Shown piece after piece: positions 8,650 through 16,961 of a stretch of 64,000 bases of DNA. The DNA comes from Acidobacteriota bacterium (GTDB lineage Bacteria > Acidobacteriota > Terriglobia > Acidiferrales > UBA7541): the NCBI GenBank assembly GCA_021788095.1, contig JAJYLB010000018.1, positions 1 through 64,000 on the forward strand. The letters are read 5' to 3'. Numbering within the stretch: the stretch's first letter is position 1; the number at the start of each line of letters is the position of its first letter. The notes beneath the pieces were generated by a model that did no database searches, was not told the origin of the DNA, and saw nothing but the letters and a program-made list of their open reading frames with translations. Both the position numbers and the translations under genes were made by a program.

Positions 8650-10953
8650 ATGAGACGCAGGACTTTCCTCATGTTTTCCGCAGCGACGGCGGCAGGCGCG
8701 ATGTGGGACGTTGCGGTCGAGCACGGCGCTCCGGGCAAGGAGCTCGTCCGGTTCATTCCCGAAACCAAACTAATTCCCGGCGTGACGGTGTGGAGGCCAA
8801 GCGTGTGCGCGCAGTGCGCCGCGGGTTGCGGCCTTTCCGTGCGCGTGGTGGAAGGGGATGCGGAGGTTGTGCGCAAAGGCCAGAGCGGCCTGATCAAGGT
8901 GGGATTGGCGAAGAAGCTGGAAGGAAATCCTGGCCATCCGGTGAATCGCGGCAAGCTGTGTGCCCGCGGCCAGGCCGGACTCCAGGTCACCTACAATCCC
9001 GATCGCCTTTCGCACCCGCTGCGGCGCACCGGTCCCCGTGGATCGGGCCAATACGCCGAAGTGGGGTGGGAGGAAGCGCTGGGCGAGCTGCACGCACGGC
9101 TCGGGCCGCTCGCGTCGCCGTCGGCTACTTCGTCGCTGGCGTTTCTGACGCCGCCCTTGCGCGGACAGCGCCGCGCGCTGATCGAGAACTTCCTTTCCGG
9201 CTTCGACGGCTCGGCGCTGGTCTCGTTCGAATTCTTCGACGACCGCGTGCTTCGCGAGGCAAACCGCCTCAGCTTCGGCCGCGCCCAGCTTCCCACCTTC
9301 GATCTGGCCCAGTCGAATGTGGTGCTCTCGTTTGGCGCGGACTTCCTGGGCACGTGGAATTCGCCTGTGGCGCAGAGCCTGAGCTATGGAACGATGCGGC
9401 AGGGCCGCTCGGGGGTGCGCGGAAAATTCGTCCAGGTGGAACCGCGCATTTCGCAGACGGGCGCCAGTTCCGACGAGTGGATTCCGGCGCGGCCGGGAAC
9501 CGAGGGCGAGCTGGCGCTCGGCATCGCGCACGTGCTGATGAGCGAGCATCTGCGGCCGGCTGCGGCGGCGGGCAGTGCCGGCCGGTGGATTGCCGGATGG
9601 AGCGACGGCTTGCCGGAGTACCGGCCCGAGGCGGTGGCGTGGAAGACCAGCGTTGCCCCGGAAACGATCCGGGGACTGGCGCGGCAGCTTGCCACCCATT
9701 CGCCGGCTGTCGCCATTGTTGGCGGCGCGCCGCTGGCTCAGACCAATGGTTTGTTCACAGCACTGGCTGTCAACGCGCTCAATGCGCTGCTCGGCAGCGT
9801 CGGCAAGCCCGGCGGGCTTCAGTTCACGCCCCAGCTCGGCTCGATCGGACCGGCTGCCCCCGCGAAGTCGAAATCGAATGCCGCAAACCTTTCCGGAAAT
9901 ATTCAAACGCTGGCGCAGCAGATCCGGACCGGAAAGCCGAAGCCGGTTGGCGCACTTCTGATTTACCAGGCCAATCCCGTCTTTGCCGCGCCGCCGGACT
10001 GGCAGGTGAAGGAGGCGCTCGTAAAGGTTCCCTTCATCGCCAGCTTTGGCAGCTTCACCGACGAGACAAGCAGCCTTGCCGATCTGATCCTGCCCGATCA
10101 CTCCTATTTGGAATCGTGGGTGGATGATCTGCCGGAATCGGGCGCGGCGGAAGCCGTCCTCAGCCTGGCCCCGCCGGCGCTCGAACCGCTGCACCATACC
10201 CGCGCGACGCCCGACGTCTTGCTCGACCTCGCTCATCGCCTCGGCGGTCCCGTGGCCAAGGCGCTGCCCTGGAAAACCTACGAGGCGATGCTCCAAGACG
10301 CCTATACGCCTCTGCGCCATCTGCCGGGCTCCGTCAGCGCCGCGAGCGACGACGAATTCTGGTCGAAAGTGAAGGACCAGGGCGGATGGTGGAGCGCGGG
10401 CCCGGTTCCCGAGACGAAGCCGACCGCTGCCCGTGGGCGCTCGCAGCCCGTCAAGAACCAGGAGCCGGAGTTCGACGGACCGGCGCAGGATTTTCCGTTC
10501 CACTTCCTGCCCTTCCCCTCGCAGCAATTTGGCGACGGCCGCCACGCCAATTTGCCGTGGTTGCAGGAGATGCCCGACCTGCTCTCGACGGCGATGTGGG
10601 GAAGCTGGGTGGAAATCCATCCGGGGACGGCGCAGCGGTTGGGGATCGCGGAAGGCGATCTGGTGGAAGTGAGTTCGCCGCACGGCGTGCTGCGCGCGCC
10701 GGCGGTGCTTTCGCCCGGCATCGCTCCCGATGTGGTGGCCATGCCGGTGGGCCAGGGACACGAGCGGTACGGGCGATACGCGAGCGGCCGCGGAGCGAAT
10801 CCGATGGCGATCCTCGGAACGAAAACGGAACCGGAGACGGGAGCGCTGGCATGGGCGGCGACTCGCGTGAGCGTGCGCCGAATCGGCAAAGGCGAGTTGT
10901 GTCTGTTCTCGGTTGGGCCGCTGGAGTGGGGTGCGAAGCAACTGAAGCGGTGA
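8650..10953 (+). CDS. actB1: Molybdopterin-oxidoreductase-type subunit, ActB1-like
   Basis: 767 aa from ATG 8650. It begins with a twin-arginine type signal (MRRRTFLMFSAATAAGA), predicting folded export. An Fe-S site near the N terminus has Cys spacing CAQCAAGC followed later by KLCARGQ, as in DMSO-reductase superfamily proteins. Large molybdopterin-type domains follow, ending in a C-terminal beta-barrel-like part with the segment WVEIHPGTAQRLGIAEGD. In Alternative Complex III the homologous half of ActB is generally reported to have lost Mo cofactor. I cannot tell from sequence whether this one binds it. Here ActB1 and ActB2 are separate genes rather than one fusion. The gene lies 34 bases before the ferredoxin gene. 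Confidence 0.88.
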   Translation: MRRRTFLMFSAATAAGAMWDVAVEHGAPGKELVRFIPETKLIPGVTVWRPSVCAQCAAGCGLSVRVVEGDAEVVRKGQSGLIKVGLAKKLEGNPGHPVNRGKLCARGQAGLQVTYNPDRLSHPLRRTGPRGSGQYAEVGWEEALGELHARLGPLASPSATSSLAFLTPPLRGQRRALIENFLSGFDGSALVSFEFFDDRVLREANRLSFGRAQLPTFDLAQSNVVLSFGADFLGTWNSPVAQSLSYGTMRQGRSGVRGKFVQVEPRISQTGASSDEWIPARPGTEGELALGIAHVLMSEHLRPAAAAGSAGRWIAGWSDGLPEYRPEAVAWKTSVAPETIRGLARQLATHSPAVAIVGGAPLAQTNGLFTALAVNALNALLGSVGKPGGLQFTPQLGSIGPAAPAKSKSNAANLSGNIQTLAQQIRTGKPKPVGALLIYQANPVFAAPPDWQVKEALVKVPFIASFGSFTDETSSLADLILPDHSYLESWVDDLPESGAAEAVLSLAPPALEPLHHTRATPDVLLDLAHRLGGPVAKALPWKTYEAMLQDAYTPLRHLPGSVSAASDDEFWSKVKDQGGWWSAGPVPETKPTAARGRSQPVKNQEPEFDGPAQDFPFHFLPFPSQQFGDGRHANLPWLQEMPDLLSTAMWGSWVEIHPGTAQRLGIAEGDLVEVSSPHGVLRAPAVLSPGIAPDVVAMPVGQGHERYGRYASGRGANPMAILGTKTEPETGALAWAATRVSVRRIGKGELCLFSVGPLEWGAKQLKR

Positions 10954-10987
10954 GCCGAGGGCGGAGAAACTGTCGGGAGGGAAGCGG

Positions 10988-11674
10988 ATGTCGCGTCGAT
11001 GGGGCATGGTGATCGATCTGGATCGCTGCACCGGCTGCGAGGCCTGCGTGGTCGCCTGCAGCGCGGAAAACAACATCGCCACCGCCGGCGAATCGCAAGC
11101 GGCGAAGGGCCGCGCGATCCACTGGATCCGGGTGGAGCGGTCTTGGGAAGGTGAATTTCCCAACGTGCGCGTGCGGTTTCGGCCGGTGCCGTGCCAGCAG
11201 TGCGACGCGGCGCCTTGCGAGCCGGTTTGTCCCACCTATGCCAGCTACCACAACGCCGAAGGACTCAACGCCCAGGTCTACAACCGCTGCATCGGCACCC
11301 GCTACTGCGCCAACGCCTGCCCCTACACCGGCCGGTTCTTCAATTGGTTTCAGCCGTCGTGGGACAAGCCGCTCCAGCTCCAACTGAACCCCGACGTCTC
11401 GATCCGCGAGGCCGGGGTGATGGAGAAATGCACGTTCTGTTATCAGCGAGCGCTGGTGGCCGAGAGCCAGGCGGAAGCCGAGAAGCGCCCGTTGCGCGAC
11501 GGAGAAGTCAGCCCCGCATGCGTGCAGTCGTGCCCAAGTGGGGCGATGGTGTTCGGAGACTTGAACGATCCGGCGAGCGCGGTTTCGCGCCTGGCCGGCC
11601 TGGATCGCGGTGTGAAGCTGCTCGAGGAAGTGGGGACGTTCCCGAAAATCACTTACTTGGCGAGAGAGTCCTAG
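10988..11674 (+). CDS. actB2: Four-cluster ferredoxin-type subunit, ActB2-like
   Basis: 228 aa, ATG start with a GGGAGG site upstream. Four cysteine groups are visible: CTGCEACVVAC; CQQCDAAPCEPVCP; CIGTRYCANACP; and a late pair KCTFC with CVQSCP. In the third group the second Cys is Thr (CIGT), which is typical of the one [3Fe-4S] plus three [4Fe-4S] set described for Alternative Complex III. There is no Tat signal of its own, as expected if it is exported together with the Tat-bearing partner encoded upstream. It should carry electrons between the quinol-binding membrane subunit and the cytochrome subunit. Confidence 0.92.
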   Translation: MSRRWGMVIDLDRCTGCEACVVACSAENNIATAGESQAAKGRAIHWIRVERSWEGEFPNVRVRFRPVPCQQCDAAPCEPVCPTYASYHNAEGLNAQVYNRCIGTRYCANACPYTGRFFNWFQPSWDKPLQLQLNPDVSIREAGVMEKCTFCYQRALVAESQAEAEKRPLRDGEVSPACVQSCPSGAMVFGDLNDPASAVSRLAGLDRGVKLLEEVGTFPKITYLARES

Positions 11675-11675
11675 C

Positions 11676-13085
11676 ATGACGACCCGCGAGAGACAACGAC
11701 TCGAAGCAGCCCCGCAGGACCGGGACCGGCTTACGCGCGACTTGCTCCGGCCCGTGCTGCACACTTCGCCTCGCATCTACCTGACGATGATGGCGCTCGG
11801 CGCGTTCGTTTTGGCCGGCCTAGTGGCTTTTGTGTATCAGGCCTATTGGGGAATGGGCGTGTCCGGCCTAAACCGGCCGGTTTTCTGGGGCTTCTACATC
11901 ACCAATTTCGTGTTTTGGATCGGCATCAGCCACGCCGGCACGCTGATTTCGGCCATTCTGCGGCTGGCCAACGCGCGATGGCGGCGCCCGGTAACGCGCT
12001 GCGCCGAGGCGATCACCGTCTTTGCGCTGGTGATCGGCGCGTCCTTCCCCATCATCCATCTGGGGCGGCCGTGGCTTTTCTTCTGGCTGATTCCTTACCC
12101 GAGCGAGCGCGGCATCTGGCCGAATTTTCGCTCGCCGCTCCTGTGGGATTTCTGCGCCATCACCACATACCTGACCGGAAGCTTGGCCTTCCTCTTGCTC
12201 CCGATCATTCCCGACTGGGCCACGCTTCGCGACAGGGCGATCGGCTGGCGCAAGAAGTTATATCGCGTGCTGGCGCTCGGCTGGCGGGGAACGCCGCGGG
12301 AATGGCACCGGCTCGAAATGGCGATGCGAATCATGGCGGTGGTGATCATTCCGGTCGCCGTTTCCGTGCACACCATCGTGAGCTGGGATTTCGCCATGGT
12401 GCCGGTTCCGATGTGGCATTCGACGGTTTTCGGGCCGTATTTCGTGGCTGGAGCGATCTTCAGCGGCATCGCCGCGCTGATCATCGCGATGGCCCTGCTG
12501 CGGAAAATCCTGCATCTGGAAGAGTATCTGAAGCCGATCCACTTCGATCATCTGGGCAAGCTCCTGCTGGTGATGAGCCTGCTGTGGGTCTATTTCATCG
12601 TCGCCGAGCGGCTCACCGTCTGGTACGGAAACGCGACGCCGGAAGTGGCCGTCTTGCTGGCCACCCAGCGCGGCAAATTCCTGCCGCTGTTCTGGACGAT
12701 GGTGTGCTGCAATTTCCTGATTCCGTTTCCCATTCTGGCGATCAAGCGGCTGCGAACCATCACGGGCACCGTGATCGCTTCCAGCACCATCGTCGTGGGG
12801 ATGTGGCTCGAACGGTTCCTGATCGTCGTTCCCTCGCTCGAATTCAAATATCTCCCGTTCAGCTGGGGGAACTATCGGCCGAGCTGGGTCGAAATCACCA
12901 TCACGCTGGCCACGTTTGCCGCCATGCCGCTGCTCTACCTGCTCTTCGTGAAATTCGTGCCCATCATCTCGATGTGGGAACTGAAGGGCGGTGAGCACCC
13001 GGAGCCGGCGGCCGCGGCGGAACTCGCGCCCGGCCACGAAGCTTCCGATCCTTGGGAAGGCACGTTGCCGAGCGCCGGCAGTTGA
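11676..13085 (+). CDS. actC: NrfD/PsrC-family membrane subunit, ActC-like
   Basis: 469 aa, ATG start one base after the ferredoxin stop, so translation is probably coupled. About ten transmembrane segments are visible. The ActC/NrfD signature is in the second and third helices (FWGFYITNFVFWIGISHAG), with conserved GASFPIIHLGRPW. This family provides the quinol site and possibly proton translocation. Only one NrfD-type gene is present, whereas canonical ACIII operons carry two (ActC and ActF). The C-terminal about 30 residues are hydrophilic and Glu/Ala rich. Confidence 0.93.
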   Translation: MTTRERQRLEAAPQDRDRLTRDLLRPVLHTSPRIYLTMMALGAFVLAGLVAFVYQAYWGMGVSGLNRPVFWGFYITNFVFWIGISHAGTLISAILRLANARWRRPVTRCAEAITVFALVIGASFPIIHLGRPWLFFWLIPYPSERGIWPNFRSPLLWDFCAITTYLTGSLAFLLLPIIPDWATLRDRAIGWRKKLYRVLALGWRGTPREWHRLEMAMRIMAVVIIPVAVSVHTIVSWDFAMVPVPMWHSTVFGPYFVAGAIFSGIAALIIAMALLRKILHLEEYLKPIHFDHLGKLLLVMSLLWVYFIVAERLTVWYGNATPEVAVLLATQRGKFLPLFWTMVCCNFLIPFPILAIKRLRTITGTVIASSTIVVGMWLERFLIVVPSLEFKYLPFSWGNYRPSWVEITITLATFAAMPLLYLLFVKFVPIISMWELKGGEHPEPAAAAELAPGHEASDPWEGTLPSAGS

Positions 13086-13098
13086 GGGGAACGATACG

Positions 13099-13623
13099 AT
13101 GAACGCCATCTATGGGCTCTTTCCCGACACCGATTCGGCTCGGCGCGCGGTGAAGGCGCTCGGCGAAGTCAGCCGGCGCCTGCGCTTCCAGCCGCGGCAG
13201 ATCGTCGTCGTCTCGCAAGAACCGCTGGACGATCGAGAAATGGGGCTGCCGCGGCAGCACACGTGGATGCCCTGGATCGCGGCCTGCGGCGGAATTGTGG
13301 GCGGCACGGCCGGCTATGCGCTGGCTGCGTTCACTCAACGCACCTATCCGCTTCCCACCGGCGGCATGCCGGTGGTGGCGCTTTGGCCGGCGAGCGTCGT
13401 CACCTACGAATTCACCATGTTGGGAGCGATTCTCACGACGATCGTCGCGTTTCTGGCGACGGCCCGGCTGCCACGGTACGGCCAGCGAGTCTACGACGCG
13501 GCGGTTTCCGACGGCATGATTCTGGTCGGCGTCGCCGATTCCGATGTCAACGCCTGGCGCGACCTGGAAGAGACGCTCTACGAGCAAGGAGCCGAGCGCG
13601 TCCGCCAATTCTCGACTGCGTGA
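13099..13623 (+). CDS. actD: ActD-like DUF3341 membrane protein
   Basis: 174 aa from ATG 13099, with a GAGGGGA site 8 bases upstream. Residues 1-55 form a small soluble alpha/beta domain (NAIYGLFPDTDSARRAVKAL). Two membrane hairpin helices follow (WIAACGGIVGGTAGYALAAF and a second at about residues 100-122), then a short soluble tail that contains VGVADSDVNAW. This is the layout of ActD, a subunit with no cofactors that is found only with ACIII-type complexes, so it is the best single marker that the operon is ACIII-like. It follows actC by 13 bases. Confidence 0.85.
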   Translation: MNAIYGLFPDTDSARRAVKALGEVSRRLRFQPRQIVVVSQEPLDDREMGLPRQHTWMPWIAACGGIVGGTAGYALAAFTQRTYPLPTGGMPVVALWPASVVTYEFTMLGAILTTIVAFLATARLPRYGQRVYDAAVSDGMILVGVADSDVNAWRDLEETLYEQGAERVRQFSTA

Positions 13624-13767
13624 GAGGCGCGGGAGCGCCGCCTGGCGGGGCTTTCGGCCCGTGGAAAAGCAGTGAAGCGGTCGGCTTATCCGGAAGGGAC
13701 GGGATTCGAAGAGCCGGAAGACAGCCTAAGTGAAACATTCCGAGAGGAAAGAAAAGGGAGCAGAGCG

Positions 13768-15144
13768 ATGGAGCATATGATTCGTCGGTTGTCCCAGCGG
13801 ATACAACCCAGGAGGATCGCTGCCGCCTTGGTCCTGGCGGGAGCGGCATTGCTGGCGCCTTCGGCTCGAGCCGTGCCGAGCTATTCTCGCCAGACGGGGT
13901 TTCCCTGCCAGTCCTGCCACACCACTCCGCCGGAATTGACGCCACTCGGCCGCATTTTCAAATTGAACGGCTACACCATGACTGGAATCCAGAAGATCGA
14001 AACGAAGCCGACGAAGCGAGACGCGGGGCTCAACCTGCTGCAGTGGCTGCCGCTCTCCGTCTTGTTCGACACTTCCTTCAGCTCCACCAGCCAGCCGCAA
14101 CCGGGAACGCAGAACGGCAACATCGAGTTCCCGCAGGCGGTTTCACTCTTCTTGTCCGGTGCCTGGGGGGATCACGTGGGCAGCTTCGTGCAAGTGACCT
14201 ACGACTCCCAAGCCGACACGTTCAGTTGGGACAATACCGACATCCGCTACGCCAACAGCACCAAGCTCGCCGGGAAGGATTTCGTGTACGGGGTCATGAT
14301 GAACAACAATCCGACCGTCGAGGATCTCTGGAATAGCTCGCCCGCCTGGGGCTTCCCGTGGGTTTCGAGCAACGTGGCGCCGTCTCCCACCGCCGCGGCC
14401 ATCATTGACGGGCCGCTGGCGCAGGACGTTGCCGGAGTCGGCGGCTACGGCATGTGGAACAACCATCTCTACGTCGCCGCGACCCTCTACCGTTCCGAAC
14501 ACATCGGCGGCTCGCAGCCTCCCGACGGCCAGGGCTACAGCTACAACATACGCGGCTTGGCCCCGTACTGGCGCCTGGCTTGGCAGGAAAGCCTGGGCAA
14601 GAACAATTACCTCGAGATCGGCGGCTACGGCATGCACATGAAATCCTCGCCGAACGCGATCACCGGCCTCGAAGACGGCTACACCGACTGGGCCGTGGAC
14701 TTCCAGGACGATTGGACGATTCCGCAGTTGCGCAACGACATCCTCTCGCTCCGCGGCACCTACATTCGCGAGAATTCGGCGCTCGACGCCACCTTCGCCC
14801 TCGGTGGCGCCGCGCAGCCAGGCCATCATCTCAATACCCTGCTTGCGAACGCCGAATACCATTTCGGCAACCGCATCTCGACCACATTCGGCTGGTTCAA
14901 CATTACCGGTACCACGGACCCGCTGCTCTATCCCCCCGCTCCGGTCAGCGGCAACGCCAACGGAGACCCGAGAAGCAACGGCTACATCGCGAACCTTTCC
15001 TGGTGGCCGATACAAAATATCGATCTGGCCTTTCAGTACACGGGCTATCTGCGCTTCAACGGCGCCCGGCTCAACTACGACGGCGCGGGCCGAAACGCAA
15101 AGGGGAACGACACCGTTTACCTGCTCGCCCGCTTCGTTTTCTGA
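13768..15144 (+). CDS. Cyc2-like outer-membrane protein: one haem c fused to a beta-barrel
   Basis: 458 aa from ATG 13768, with AAAAGGGAG just upstream. A signal peptide (ending ARA) is followed at once by a haem-binding block containing SRQTGFPCQSCH, then PELTPLGRIFKLNGYTMTG. The rest (about 390 residues) alternates polar and aromatic strands and ends in Phe (LLARFVF), the mark of an outer-membrane barrel. N-terminal haem plus porin in one chain is the architecture of Cyc2 iron oxidases and relatives, and the block around the haem resembles that family closely by eye. It would put a haem in the barrel lumen to move electrons across the outer membrane. The substrate is unknown; Fe(II) is the natural guess. 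It follows the ACIII-like operon directly. Confidence 0.78.
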   Translation: MEHMIRRLSQRIQPRRIAAALVLAGAALLAPSARAVPSYSRQTGFPCQSCHTTPPELTPLGRIFKLNGYTMTGIQKIETKPTKRDAGLNLLQWLPLSVLFDTSFSSTSQPQPGTQNGNIEFPQAVSLFLSGAWGDHVGSFVQVTYDSQADTFSWDNTDIRYANSTKLAGKDFVYGVMMNNNPTVEDLWNSSPAWGFPWVSSNVAPSPTAAAIIDGPLAQDVAGVGGYGMWNNHLYVAATLYRSEHIGGSQPPDGQGYSYNIRGLAPYWRLAWQESLGKNNYLEIGGYGMHMKSSPNAITGLEDGYTDWAVDFQDDWTIPQLRNDILSLRGTYIRENSALDATFALGGAAQPGHHLNTLLANAEYHFGNRISTTFGWFNITGTTDPLLYPPAPVSGNANGDPRSNGYIANLSWWPIQNIDLAFQYTGYLRFNGARLNYDGAGRNAKGNDTVYLLARFVF

Positions 15145-15242
15145 TTGGCGAGCGGCCGGCCGACCTGAAGTGGCCTGCCTGTTTCGCCATTGGCCGGCAA
15201 AGCGTATGCTATCCCCCAAGCGAATCGTTGAGGAGGCGCGGG

Positions 15243-15632
15243 ATGGATAGCCGCTCGAAGACGGCCAACTTACTCGTCCGCCTTGGATGTGTGGTGCTTC
15301 TCGCAAGCTCGGTTCTGCACATAGTCGCCTATTCGAGGGTGTCGCCTGTTGTGAGCGCATCGAACCTGGCGCCGAACCTGCAGACCGTCTACAGCGTCGC
15401 GTTCCTTTCGATGGCCTGGAATTGGCTCGTACTGGCAGTCATCGCCTGGATCGCGACGCTCCGCGAGACGAGACTCGCAAAGCCGCTCGTCCTGATCTGC
15501 GGCTCTGCCGTGCTGATCGAAGCCATCTTCACCGTTCCGTTTGTCGGGTTCTTCGTTGGCAACGAAATGATCGGGGCTGGCTCGCTCCTCATCCTGTGCG
15601 GCGGATTCTTGCTTACTCGGGGGCCGGTGTAG
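15243..15632 (+). CDS. Small four-helix membrane protein of unknown function
   Basis: 129 aa from ATG 15243, with a strong GAGGAGG ribosome site. About four hydrophobic helices fill the protein; polar loops are short. I do not recognise the family. It lacks haem or metal motifs. It sits between the Cyc2-like gene (same strand, 98 bases upstream) and the convergent cytochrome gene, so it may simply be part of the same locus. Confidence 0.7.
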   Translation: MDSRSKTANLLVRLGCVVLLASSVLHIVAYSRVSPVVSASNLAPNLQTVYSVAFLSMAWNWLVLAVIAWIATLRETRLAKPLVLICGSAVLIEAIFTVPFVGFFVGNEMIGAGSLLILCGGFLLTRGPV

Positions 15633-15678
15633 CTGGGGACGGGGGAAGCTGGGCCGGCAAGTCGATGGCGAGGTTCGA

Positions 15679-16164
15679 TCAGGGCTTCGCCGGCTGAGCG
15701 AGGCTGCGGACGAAGTAGACCAACTCCCAGTTTTCCTTGTCCGAGTTGATTCGGGCGAATCCGGGCATTCCGCTCAAGCGAATCCCATTCTTGACGACCC
15801 AGAAAAGCTGCTGGCTGGAGAGTCTTTCGACCGGTGGCGAGCCGAGATCGGGAACGCGCGGGTACATGGAATGGCCGATGGGCGAGGGATGGCGGCCGTC
15901 CTGACCGTGGCAGGAATCGCATTCCATTCCGTAAAGCGCCTTGCCTTTCGAAACGGCATCGGCGTTGTCGTCGATCGGAGGCCGGGCTACGGTCCGTGCG
16001 GCGCGCCGAATCAGCCAATCCCTGGCCTTGGTCATGGCGGAAGTTTCCAGGCGCCCCGGCCGCGGAAGCGCGCTGATATCAGCGTGCATCAAGCCGTACG
16101 CCACTCCCAAAAGAATCAGCAGGAGGACGATCGCAATCGCGGTAAGGGAAGCTCTGCCCCTCAT
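15679..16164 (-). CDS. Membrane-anchored monoheme cytochrome c
   Basis: 161 aa, start chosen at minus-strand ATG 16164 (GAGGAAG upstream, and the hydrophobic anchor begins eight residues later). One N-terminal transmembrane segment (TAIAIVLLLILLGVAYG) precedes a class I cytochrome domain with CDSCH, a likely Met ligand in GIRLSGMPGF, and the closing helix WELVYFVRSLA. It is the only gene of the cytochrome locus on the minus strand, and it is divergent from the octaheme gene with about 800 bases between. The probable role is electron transfer on the periplasmic face of the inner membrane. Confidence 0.88.
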   Translation of the reverse strand: MRGRASLTAIAIVLLLILLGVAYGLMHADISALPRPGRLETSAMTKARDWLIRRAARTVARPPIDDNADAVSKGKALYGMECDSCHGQDGRHPSPIGHSMYPRVPDLGSPPVERLSSQQLFWVVKNGIRLSGMPGFARINSDKENWELVYFVRSLAQPAKP

Positions 16165-16961
16165 ACTGAGAAATTCTTCCTCACCACGGCGTGGTTTGGC
16201 AACTGGCGAGCCGCATGGCGAACGATTCCGGGAGGGTTGCGGCCGTGCGCAAAGCCACGCTCGCCACACCCAGGGACCGAACCCGTGCCCTACGCGGATC
16301 GCGCGGGAGGCTGGCTAGGAACAAAAGCCAATCTGCTCGATCATCCTTCAATGTCCGAAACGACTCGTGCTTTCAGATCGGGCGGCATGGTGGTACGTGG
16401 TCGGTCCGGAACCCAATCCTGGAAATTCCGGCTAGAAGGCTGGCGATTGGTTTCGACCCAGGGTTGTATCGCTGAAGGCCAGAAGTCTCAAACAATCGTT
16501 TCTCTTAGATCACAAGATAGCGAATGAACGATTTGAGGATCTAGGCGCGACTTTGCCACCAGAGGGTGGCCCTGCGACCGCGCGAAGGTCTCCCCATAGG
16601 GTGATTTCACGATGCGGGTGCGGGAAAAGACCCGTTTCCGCTCGAGCGCCGGCGTATCCGCGATACAACCTCTGAGCTAAGTACCTGTCTGCGAAAGCGT
16701 TTCTTGCTTGTGACAATGCCCGGCCGACAGAGGAGGAACGGCCTGACCCGTGCAAAGGTGGAGTTTAGGGGCTGGACTCTGTCGATGGGCCGCTAGGAGT
16801 ATTTGTCGGCAGAGTAGCGGGTGGGGTCAAACAAACGCAAGACGCGACCAGTGGGCAGAAGCTTGCCGGTTTCCGTGTGGAAGCTAAGCGAGATGAGAGA
16901 GCTTCCGGTATCCCTTCGCAGTATCAGTCGAAATTCCCTACAGAGCCAGGAGACCGTCCAT
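16165..16961. other. Long divergent intergenic region
   Basis: About 800 bases between the minus-strand cytochrome and the octaheme gene. No gene supported on either strand. Small hairpins are present, for instance GCCACC-AGAG-GGTGGC at 16555-16570, and an imperfect inverted repeat between about 16488 and 16536 (CTCAAA...AACGATTTGAG). The length and divergent arrangement suggest that it holds promoters and operators for both directions. I could not assign hexamers or a known riboswitch. Confidence 0.4.

Noticed and set aside
8770-11235. Very long open frame (821 codons) on the minus strand opposite actB1/actB2
   Set aside because: High-GC codon bias of the real genes opens the opposite strand. 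The translation is Arg/Gln/Pro-rich without motifs, while the plus strand has clear families.
7858-13623. Polysulfide/DMSO reductase or Qrc instead of an ACIII-like complex
   Set aside because: ActD-type protein, pentaheme subunit and the CIGT cluster change favour ACIII, although Qrc is a close relative and not fully excluded.
16165-16961. Riboswitch in the long gap before the octaheme gene
   Set aside because: A few hairpins are present, but no c-di-GMP, cobalamin or other known core could be matched.
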